A stretch of DNA of 64,000 nucleotides from Bacteroides sp. (GTDB lineage: Bacteria > Bacteroidota > Bacteroidia > Bacteroidales > Muribaculaceae). Position numbers and translations under genes: made by a program. The notes beneath the pieces are model-generated. The model saw nothing but the letters and a program-made list of their open reading frames with translations. It had not been told where the DNA came from and ran no database searches. Position 1 is the first letter of the stretch; every line of letters starts with the position of its first letter. Location of the stretch: assembly GCA_023665145.1 (NCBI GenBank), contig JAMPEM010000003.1:49219-113218 (forward strand), given 5' to 3'. This document shows, piece after piece, positions 8,532 to 15,759 of this stretch.

Positions 8532-8861
8532 TCATTCTATTACGGTACGTTCTTCCTCTTCTATTACCGACTTCTTGTCACCCTTCTTGCCGGGCTTCCA
8601 TATAATGGCAAACGCCATGAGCAGGAATCCAAGAAAGGTCACGGTAGGACCGACCACGATGCGTCGTGTGCTGAAAATGTCCGGATTGAATCTCTGAGGT
8701 GTGCTTCCCGGTCCGGTCATCAGCAGAAATCCCACTATTATCAACAAAAGACAGACTCCCATCAGAATATAATTAATCTTCTCAAACGGTCTCTCTTTTG
8801 CACTTAACGGGCGAATCCCTTTGGACTCCTTTTGTGCTGTTTTTATATTTTTTCTCTCCAT
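8532..8861 (-). CDS. DUF3098 family small membrane protein
   Basis: 109 residues with a charged cytoplasmic N-terminus, two transmembrane segments (about 30-49 and 69-88) and a charged C-terminal tail. The loop LLMTGPGSTPQRFNPDIFS and the following RRIVVGPTVTFLGF stretch are characteristic of DUF3098, a Bacteroidetes family of unknown function. Its constant neighbours are ftsX upstream (68 bases) and uppP downstream, which suggests a cell-envelope or division role; this is inference from context only. Confidence 0.88.
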   Translation of the reverse strand: MERKNIKTAQKESKGIRPLSAKERPFEKINYILMGVCLLLIIVGFLLMTGPGSTPQRFNPDIFSTRRIVVGPTVTFLGFLLMAFAIIWKPGKKGDKKSVIEEEERTVIE

Positions 8862-8929
8862 TATATTAATTAGAGATTATATCTTTAATAATTCTTTTTC
8901 TATAAGGCTTAAAATCCCTTTTTAAGCTG

Positions 8930-9808
8930 TCATTTAAACAGTTCGTCATATTCTTTACTCAGATAATGAGTGGTGGCAAGGGCTGCCGCTACAGCACATA
9001 TCAACATACCGGCTGCAATCAACGCTCCGCATACCAAACAGAAATCCTGAGACGATACATACTGCTCCACATCCTCTACCCCTAAATAAGGAGTAAGCAT
9101 CATAGCACCCACCAATATTGCGTCGGCTATCAATCCGGCTATCAATCCGGAGAGCATATTGTTTATGATGAATGGTTTGCGTATAAATCCCCTTGTAGCT
9201 CCCACGAGCTGCATGGTGTGTATAGTAAATCTTCTGGAATAAATTGTAAGACGAACAGTATTATTGATAAGAATAAACGAAATTATTATCATTACCAGAG
9301 CGATACCGCCAAGCAGATACGTCATCTTTTCAATATTTTCATTCATCGCGCTTATCATCGAAGCATCAGGAACAGCTACATCCTCCACTCCGGCATACGT
9401 CTTGATTTGATCGGCAATCTTTGCGATGCTTGCAGCATCGGCATATTCCGATTTTATAGTAAAACTCACTTCCGGACTAAGAGGATTCACGCCATAGAGT
9501 TCTTCAAGATTCACACCGGTATCCTCTGTCCAATTTTTCATGGCGGCATTTTTCCCTATCGTCTCTACAGTGAGACAATAAGGTTGCGCCTTAATAAAGG
9601 CGGCAAGCTCTGAAGCTTCGGCATCGCTTATCGAATCCTGCATCACGGCACTCAGCTCTATCTGTTCGCGAAGCCTGTCAGTTTCTCGTCCGGCACTTAT
9701 ACTTACGAGCGCTATAAGACCTATAATGATAAGCACCATCGTAACGCTAATGATGGTGGTCAGGTGCGCTGCCCAATATGATATTTTACTCTCCTTTTCT
9801 TCACTCAT
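8930..9808 (-). CDS. ftsX: Cell division protein FtsX
   Basis: 292 residues from ATG 9808; a TTG six codons upstream is in frame but less likely. FtsX is the membrane half of the FtsEX ABC-type complex that links the divisome to peptidoglycan hydrolases. One N-terminal membrane span (about 15-38), a periplasmic domain (about 40-160) and three C-terminal spans of the FtsX permease domain are seen, with the marker MQLVGATRGFIRKPFIINN. The ATPase gene ftsE is not in the window. A clear promoter lies at 9944-9974. Confidence 0.92.
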   Translation of the reverse strand: MSEEKESKISYWAAHLTTIISVTMVLIIIGLIALVSISAGRETDRLREQIELSAVMQDSISDAEASELAAFIKAQPYCLTVETIGKNAAMKNWTEDTGVNLEELYGVNPLSPEVSFTIKSEYADAASIAKIADQIKTYAGVEDVAVPDASMISAMNENIEKMTYLLGGIALVMIIISFILINNTVRLTIYSRRFTIHTMQLVGATRGFIRKPFIINNMLSGLIAGLIADAILVGAMMLTPYLGVEDVEQYVSSQDFCLVCGALIAAGMLICAVAAALATTHYLSKEYDELFK

Positions 9809-9943
9809 AATATTAACGCCTGCCAATCAGACCATTAACACCCCTACACCCTTCTTTAAACATTAAGATAAAATGGCCGGCCTGCAACTCTTGGAGCTGC
9901 AAATCGGTCCTTGACATCTTTAATTTCCCTTCCCTATTTTATG

Positions 9944-9974
9944 CAAAGATACAAAAATAAAATGACAAAGTCAA
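9944..9974 (-). promoter_or_regulatory. Bacteroidetes-type promoter of ftsX operon
   Basis: On the minus strand, TTG (9974-9972), 20 bases, then TATCTTTG (9951-9944). This matches the known Bacteroides sigma-ABfr consensus (TTTG/TTG at -33 and TAnnTTTG at -7). Transcription would start near 9940, about 130 bases before the ftsX ATG at 9808. Confidence 0.75.
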
Positions 9975-10014
9975 GTAAATCACCTACTTTTTTGCAGCAC
10001 CTGCGCAGGGAAAG

Positions 10015-11304
10015 TTATTCGTTTCTTAATTTGAGATTCGATTGGTCAAGGAGTACATTGGTAACGTTGTTGACCAGAGAAAGATCAGTGGGGATGGTGA
10101 CACGAAGGTAATTGTCAGTCAGCCCATGCATTTGACGGGCATGAGGTGACTGAGGCTGCTCCCAAAGTACCGGGCGTATCGTTCCTGCAAATCTCTCTAT
10201 AAAAGTTTTCTCTCGCTCTTCGGATAGGGAGGTGAGCATACCTACACGGCGATGTTTTTCCTCTTGGGATACGGCATCTCCAAGATGCAGCGCAGCTGTG
10301 TTGGGACGCTCACTGTATGGAAAGACATGCAGGTGGGCAAATGGAAGTGTTTTAACAAATTCGAGGGATTTATTCCACTCATCGTCTGTCTCACCGCGGG
10401 CACCGGCAATGATATCCACTCCGATAAATGCATCCGGCATCTCCTCTGTCACCATATTGAGACGGTCAGCGAAAAGGGAGGTGTCATATCTGCGATTCAT
10501 TAATTTCAACACCTTGTCGCTACCCGACTGCAGAGGGATATGGAAATGAGGCATAAACGCTCTTGATTCTCTTGCGCACCAACGTATTATCTCAGGTGTC
10601 AGAAGATTTGGCTCGATGGAGGATATTCTATATCGCTCTATTCCCATCACAGAATCAAGTGCTTTTAGCAAATCGATGAATCGTTCACCTGTATTACGCC
10701 CGAAATCACCGATATTTACACCTGTTATGACAATCTCCTTCCCTCCTTGAAGAGCTGCCTGCTGTGCTTGACGGACAATATCTGCAATATAACCGGAACG
10801 CGAACGTCCGCGTGCCAGCGGGATTGTGCAATATGTGCAAAAATAGTCACAACCATCCTGAACCTTGAGGAAATAACGTGTCCTGTCGCCTCGTTCGCAT
10901 GAGGGGGAGAAGGATTTTATCTCATTATGAGGGGTGACGGCCACACATGAAGTACGTTCCGCTATCCAATGGTCAAGCCAATCCACCATCGACAACTTTT
11001 CATCAGAGCCGAGTACAATATCCACACCCGGTATAGCCGCTATTTCTGCTGATTTAAGCTGAGCATAACAGCCGGTCACCACAAGCGTCGCTTCGGGGTA
11101 TGTTTTGGCAAGGCGACGAATCAGCTGACGTCCCTTTTTATCAGCCATCTCAGTGACAGAGCAGGTGTTGACGACACAAAGATCCGGTGCCTCCCCCTGC
11201 TCGACTCTTCTAATGCCGCGCGATGCCAGAAGTCTGCCTAATGTAGATGTTTCGGCAAAATTAAGCTTGCAACCTAATGTATGAAATTCTACTGTCTGAA
11301 ACAT
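10015..11304 (-). CDS. mtaB: tRNA (N6-threonylcarbamoyladenosine(37)-C2)-methylthiotransferase MtaB
   Basis: 429 residues. A radical-SAM methylthiotransferase converting t6A37 to ms2t6A37 in tRNA. The N-terminal UPF0004 domain holds cluster cysteines Cys12, Cys48 and Cys79; the NTCSVTEMADKKGRQ block is typical of MtaB rather than MiaB. The radical-SAM motif CDYFCTYC gives Cys152, Cys156 and Cys159. A C-terminal TRAM-like region ends the protein. It is the last gene of the trmB-mrp-GT2-mtaB group, 34 bases after the GT2 gene. Confidence 0.93.
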   Translation of the reverse strand: MFQTVEFHTLGCKLNFAETSTLGRLLASRGIRRVEQGEAPDLCVVNTCSVTEMADKKGRQLIRRLAKTYPEATLVVTGCYAQLKSAEIAAIPGVDIVLGSDEKLSMVDWLDHWIAERTSCVAVTPHNEIKSFSPSCERGDRTRYFLKVQDGCDYFCTYCTIPLARGRSRSGYIADIVRQAQQAALQGGKEIVITGVNIGDFGRNTGERFIDLLKALDSVMGIERYRISSIEPNLLTPEIIRWCARESRAFMPHFHIPLQSGSDKVLKLMNRRYDTSLFADRLNMVTEEMPDAFIGVDIIAGARGETDDEWNKSLEFVKTLPFAHLHVFPYSERPNTAALHLGDAVSQEEKHRRVGMLTSLSEEREKTFIERFAGTIRPVLWEQPQSPHARQMHGLTDNYLRVTIPTDLSLVNNVTNVLLDQSNLKLRNE

Positions 11305-11338
11305 TTTTCTGAAAAATTGTCATTAACACGACACTTCG

Positions 11339-12328
11339 TTAGAATGGAAGATAACGAAGACGAAGTGCCGAACGATCTGCTCCCGGAAGGGAAGTCAATC
11401 TATCCTCTTTTGGCAGGTCAGTATATTTACCTCTCATTTTGCGAAAATCTCGATGGGCCTTGACAAGGGCGCGGGCATTGGCCAAATCACCTTTGGCCAG
11501 AAACATTACAAAGGCCAGCGTATCCACAAGACGCCTGAAAAAAAGGAGACGCTTACCTTTTCCGGCCGGCAGGTTCTTATGGAGCAACAAGAGATTATTG
11601 CGAAAATTGAGATACGTTTTTCTTGGATTACCCATTGACAGCGATGCACCTCCCACATGATACACTACGGATTGCGACAATGCACAAACTCTATATCCGG
11701 CAGCATGCATCCGGCAACAAAGGTCAATCTCCTCCTGATGCGCAAAGAAATCTTCATCCAAACCACCAAGACGTTGATACACTTCTGTTCTAACCATCAG
11801 ACAAGCTCCGGAAGCCCAACATACATCCACCGGGTCTCCGTCATATTGACCTTCGTCTTTTTCCACCTTATCAAAGAGCCGTCCACGGCAATAGGGATAA
11901 CCGAGATTGTCGATATAACCACCGGCTGCTCCGGCATATTCAAAATATTCTTTATTACGCTGGGAGCGAATCTTGGGCTGTACAGCTGCCACATCCTTGT
12001 TCTTCTCCATAAAATCAAGCAATGGCCTCCACCAACCTTGAGTCACCTCAACATCTGAATTAAGCAAGACTGTAAATGGGTATGATGTCTGAGCAATTGC
12101 CCGGTTGTAACCTCCGGAGAATCCATAATTTTCTTTAAACGGGAGCACTATGACTTGTGGATAATTCTCTCTTATCCATTTAACAGAATCATCCGTCGAA
12201 CCGTTGTCGGCCACAACAAGATCGCAGCTGTCACAGATGGTATACTTCACCGCTGTTGGAAGAAATTGCTTTAGAAGTTCAAGCCCGTTCCAATTCAGTA
12301 TGATGACAGCGAGTTTCTTAGTTTCCAT
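11339..12328 (-). CDS. Glycosyltransferase family 2
   Basis: 329 residues, soluble GT-A fold enzyme. AVIILNWNGLELL opens the domain, VVADNGSTDDSV binds the nucleotide, LLNSDVEVTQGW supplies an intact DXD-type motif (Ser-Asp-Val-Glu), and DEDFFAHQEEIDLCCRM with YHVGGASL are typical of rhamnosyltransferase-like GT2 enzymes. A C-terminal helical tail follows. It probably adds a sugar to a surface polysaccharide or lipid-linked glycan; donor and acceptor are not identifiable. Its start overlaps the end of mrp by 11 bases. Confidence 0.9.
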   Translation of the reverse strand: METKKLAVIILNWNGLELLKQFLPTAVKYTICDSCDLVVADNGSTDDSVKWIRENYPQVIVLPFKENYGFSGGYNRAIAQTSYPFTVLLNSDVEVTQGWWRPLLDFMEKNKDVAAVQPKIRSQRNKEYFEYAGAAGGYIDNLGYPYCRGRLFDKVEKDEGQYDGDPVDVCWASGACLMVRTEVYQRLGGLDEDFFAHQEEIDLCCRMHAAGYRVCALSQSVVYHVGGASLSMGNPRKTYLNFRNNLLLLHKNLPAGKGKRLLFFRRLVDTLAFVMFLAKGDLANARALVKAHRDFRKMRGKYTDLPKEDRLTSLPGADRSALRLRYLPF

Positions 12329-13451
12329 TCATCTTAACGGCCTGAGTAGGGGGCAATGTATTGTTGCGACGGTCGATTGCATCAATTACCTTGTCGGCAA
12401 GCTCCATGAAGGCTGCACCTTCCGGATCTGCCGGAGAAAGACCTGTTTGCGGTTCAATGCGCAGAACAACCGGAGTTCCACCATCTGCATTTTCACAGAT
12501 ATTAGCCACAAGAGGAATCTGAGCCAGCAGGTTGACATTCAATTCTTCGGCAAGACGTTTCGCACCGCCATTTCCAAATATATAATATTTTTCATCCGGA
12601 TGGGGAGCCGGAGTAAACCAGGCCATATTTTCCACCAACCCCAGAATTGGGACATTTACTTTATCTCCGGTAAACATCGCAATACCTTTTCGAGCATCGG
12701 CCAGAGCCACCTCCTGAGGGGTGGAGACTACAACGACCCCGGTTATGGCAAGAGTCTGCACTAAGGTCAGATGGATATCTGATGTTCCCGGAGGCATATC
12801 AATCAGGAAATAGTCCAAGTCGCCCCACCAGGCATCGGCAATGAGCTGTTTGAGGGCGTTGGAAGCCATCCCGCCGCGCCACAATACAGGGCTGTCTTTA
12901 TCCACAAGGAAACCGATACTGAGCATCTTGACGCCATATTTTTCTACGGGTTCAATCCAATCACGTCCTTGCTGATTGACCATATATAGTTGTTCTCCTT
13001 CCACGCCAAACATTTTCGGCATCGAGGGGCCGAATATATCAGCGTCAAGCAGACCGACCTTGTACCCTTTGGATGCAAGAGCTACGGCAAGGTTGGCGGC
13101 TACGGTGGATTTTCCCACACCTCCTTTACCGGAAGATACTCCGATGATGTTTTTTACACCCGCCAGGAGTTTTTCGGGGGCTTTCGGGAGTTGTGTACGG
13201 AATTTTACCGAAATGTTCCCCTTTATGTCCACATCCTTGTCCACATATGTAAGGATAGCCGTTTCAGCTGCTCTTACAACGGATTTGACAAACGGGTCGG
13301 TGGGTTTGTCAAAAATCAGAGAGAAGGATACTTTATTACCATCTATTCTTATATCATCTTCCACCATTTCGTTCTCAACGAGCGTTTTGCCGTTGCCCGG
13401 ATACCGCACATTCTTCAGTGCGTCGGTGATTAATGAGGGATATAGTGTCAT
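12318..13451 (-). CDS. mrp: Mrp/NBP35-type P-loop ATPase (Fe-S carrier family), CxxC missing
   Basis: 377 residues from ATG 13451, the usual family start (MTLYP); an upstream ATG (13478) overlapping trmB is possible. An N-terminal MIP18/DUF59-like domain (1-90) precedes the P-loop domain, with the deviant Walker A GVSSGKGGVGKST (about 104-116), a DADIFGPSMPKMFG switch region and LIDMPPGTSD. The family delivers Fe-S clusters to apoproteins in the cytosol. The C-terminal CxxC that ligates the cluster in many members is absent: the segment reads ENMAWFTPAPHPDEKYYIFG. A cluster-carrier role is therefore less secure here. Confidence 0.9.
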   Translation of the reverse strand: MTLYPSLITDALKNVRYPGNGKTLVENEMVEDDIRIDGNKVSFSLIFDKPTDPFVKSVVRAAETAILTYVDKDVDIKGNISVKFRTQLPKAPEKLLAGVKNIIGVSSGKGGVGKSTVAANLAVALASKGYKVGLLDADIFGPSMPKMFGVEGEQLYMVNQQGRDWIEPVEKYGVKMLSIGFLVDKDSPVLWRGGMASNALKQLIADAWWGDLDYFLIDMPPGTSDIHLTLVQTLAITGVVVVSTPQEVALADARKGIAMFTGDKVNVPILGLVENMAWFTPAPHPDEKYYIFGNGGAKRLAEELNVNLLAQIPLVANICENADGGTPVVLRIEPQTGLSPADPEGAAFMELADKVIDAIDRRNNTLPPTQAVKMNGN

Positions 13452-13470
13452 ATTTTTGGGATTTAGGTGG

Positions 13471-14217
13471 TTATACATTCATTTCGTCGCGATGGAAGCT
13501 ACGGTAATCATCACGCTCTATATCGCTTTCATCCGGATTTTCAAGCGGTGTTTCCGCAGACAGAGTAAAACTCAGAAGCTTAATCTTTTTTCCGCGGGAG
13601 AGCCATTGCTGCTCATAAAAGGTCTTGATGGATGTCACGGGGTCGGCAAGGCCGGAACCGTAAAGGTCGTCGGTGATTCTAAGCACCGGCAGCGCGTTGG
13701 AATCCACCAATCTTGAGGTAAAGGTGAATAGGAAAGGTGAGTCGGTCTTAAGATGTACTTTCCCCGTAGTAGCGAGGATATGGCGATACATCTCCAGGAA
13801 TCTTACGGAGGTGAGTCTTTTACGAGTCTTTTGCATCTGCGGGTCGGGGAAAGTAATCCAAATCTCATCAACCTCACCGGGAGCAAAAAATTCTTGCAGT
13901 GATTCAATTTCACTACGTATGAAGGCGACATTTGAGAGACCTTCCGTCTCAGCTTGTTTTGCGCCGCTCCAGATTCTCGCCCCCTTAATATCCATCCCTA
14001 TATAATTGATATCACGATTTTTGCGGGCAAGTCCCACGGTGTATTCTCCTTTTCCGCAACCCAATTCAAGCACAATCGGATTGTCGTTATGGAAATACTC
14101 TTCACGCCATTTCCCTTTAAGAGGGAAAAGCTCACTTATCAAGCGAGCTCTTGGATATTGATATACCGAACGGAATGTCTCCATCTCGGCAAATTTCTTC
14201 AATTTGTTCTTTCCCAT
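13471..14217 (-). CDS. trmB: tRNA (guanine-N7-)-methyltransferase
   Basis: 248 residues. TrmB methylates G46 in the variable loop of tRNAs using SAM. The SAM-binding motif VLELGCGKGEYTVGLA, the NYIGMDIKGARIW acidic strand and the substrate block ITFPDPQMQKTRKRLTS are intact. It starts 50 bases after the BspA-like gene and is followed closely by mrp. Confidence 0.94.
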   Translation of the reverse strand: MGKNKLKKFAEMETFRSVYQYPRARLISELFPLKGKWREEYFHNDNPIVLELGCGKGEYTVGLARKNRDINYIGMDIKGARIWSGAKQAETEGLSNVAFIRSEIESLQEFFAPGEVDEIWITFPDPQMQKTRKRLTSVRFLEMYRHILATTGKVHLKTDSPFLFTFTSRLVDSNALPVLRITDDLYGSGLADPVTSIKTFYEQQWLSRGKKIKLLSFTLSAETPLENPDESDIERDDYRSFHRDEMNV

Positions 14218-14267
14218 TGGATTACAATAAGTTTATGCGCTCAAAACATTCATATGCCATTGCTTAA

Positions 14268-15680
14268 TCAACGTAGCACATACTTTACGGTACGGCGAGT
14301 GTCCTTACTCTTCGCTGTTACTATTATAACGTCTGAACCGGCCAATTCGTCTACAGGAATCTCTATTGATGTTTCATCGCTATTTCGTCTTGTGAGTAAA
14401 ATGCCGGTGGTGCCATAAACAGAAACATCCGAAAGAGGGGAGGATGAAGTCACTTTTATTGATGTATCAGAAAGAATTATCGAGATACTGTTCTCTGAAA
14501 CCACCTCAGAGATTGATACCGATTGCCCCTCCTTGACATCAAATTTACCCCACACAGGATTTGCTCTCCATAAATCGGCCGTACCCTCCTTGACGAATAG
14601 TGGTATCACGCTGCAATCCATATCACCGAACGTTTCCGGATTTGTTACCGGGATATTGGATTCAAGTTTGGAAACATCCACATCCTTAAGCTTTGAAAAG
14701 GGGTAAAAGGCATATTTATCAATAGAGGTCACTTTAGGACCTATTACAAGATGTTCGGTATTGTTGGAGGCAAATGCACTTTCTCCGACAGAGGTGGCAA
14801 CCACCAAAGGTGACTGAGGATCAAGAACCGGACAATCTGCGTAAGTAAAAGCCGGAATCTCAACCGGAGCACCGGAAATCTCCACCAGAGATTTATCCGA
14901 CATCAAGACACCCTCTCCATATTTGGCCTTGTAATTAAGTTTTGCTGATACGAGACGGTTCAAACCGCTAAGTGCATAATCGTCAAACTCAGAAACAGAA
15001 GCCAGATTGAGTGTCTGCAAAGCGGTTCCGGTAAAAGCTTTGCTTCCGATATGACTGATTGATGCCGGAAGCTCAAGCTCGGCAAGTTCTGAATCACCGG
15101 CAAAAGTCATTTCGGGGAGTGTGGCAATCTTTGCCTGACTCAAATTCACTGAGGATAAGGCGGTGCAATTTGAAAATGTCCCTTTCCCAATGGAGGTCAA
15201 AGAGGCACCGCCGGAAACGGTTTTCAGCGATGTCATTCCTGAAAATGCGTAATCCTCTATTGAGATTACACTTTCCGGAATAACAATTTCCGTCAAATCA
15301 CTTCCACTGAAAGCACCCTCCCCTATGGTTTCGACAGTTGCGGGAAGAGTGATATTTTGAAGCTTTACTCCGGCTAAGGCGTATGCAGGAATCTCATTAG
15401 CATAGAACACAGTCCTGCCGTAATGAAAATTATCGCTTAGTCGAGATTCCACAATATTGACGGCTCTCATATCCACATCTTTGATATTGTCGGGCAAATC
15501 TTGGAGTGTAATAAGGTCGGATATTGAAGCCTCGCCTGTGAGTACAATTTTTGATTCCGAAGATGGCAGTGTAGAGACCTGTTCTTTGAGTGAACCCGGT
15601 GTCAGCACCAAAGATGTTTCTGCCATTGCAGTCAAGGCCAACATCGAAAAAAGTGATAAAACTGCTGCACGGCGCATCAT
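14268..15680 (-). CDS. BspA-type leucine-rich repeat surface protein with T9SS-like tail
   Basis: 470 residues from ATG 15680 (upstream ATG 15728 would put a poor leader ahead of the signal peptide MMRRAAVLSLFSMLALTAMA). Repeats of the LRR_5/BspA kind run from about 80 to 380, for example LPATVETIGEGAFSGSDLTE, IPESVISIEDYAFSGMTSL and LPASISHIGSKAFTGTALQ. The last ~75 residues (ISIILSDTSIKV... VSVYGTTGILLTRR ... VKYVLR) look like a divergent type A T9SS sorting domain, though the usual GIYIVK block is altered. Such proteins are commonly surface-exposed and bind host or matrix proteins. It is 79 bases downstream of the PorZ-like gene, so may share its transcript. Confidence 0.82.
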   Translation of the reverse strand: MMRRAAVLSLFSMLALTAMAETSLVLTPGSLKEQVSTLPSSESKIVLTGEASISDLITLQDLPDNIKDVDMRAVNIVESRLSDNFHYGRTVFYANEIPAYALAGVKLQNITLPATVETIGEGAFSGSDLTEIVIPESVISIEDYAFSGMTSLKTVSGGASLTSIGKGTFSNCTALSSVNLSQAKIATLPEMTFAGDSELAELELPASISHIGSKAFTGTALQTLNLASVSEFDDYALSGLNRLVSAKLNYKAKYGEGVLMSDKSLVEISGAPVEIPAFTYADCPVLDPQSPLVVATSVGESAFASNNTEHLVIGPKVTSIDKYAFYPFSKLKDVDVSKLESNIPVTNPETFGDMDCSVIPLFVKEGTADLWRANPVWGKFDVKEGQSVSISEVVSENSISIILSDTSIKVTSSSPLSDVSVYGTTGILLTRRNSDETSIEIPVDELAGSDVIIVTAKSKDTRRTVKYVLR

Positions 15681-15759
15681 TTTATTTAATAGAACAGGAA
15701 CTTCAATCAAATATGTCATACAATTCACACCAATCTATTAATAATAAAGAATGAGTCGA

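Noticed and set aside
12976-13716. 246-codon plus-strand open frame
   Set aside because: Antisense to mrp and trmB, both clearly real; no start context or domain.
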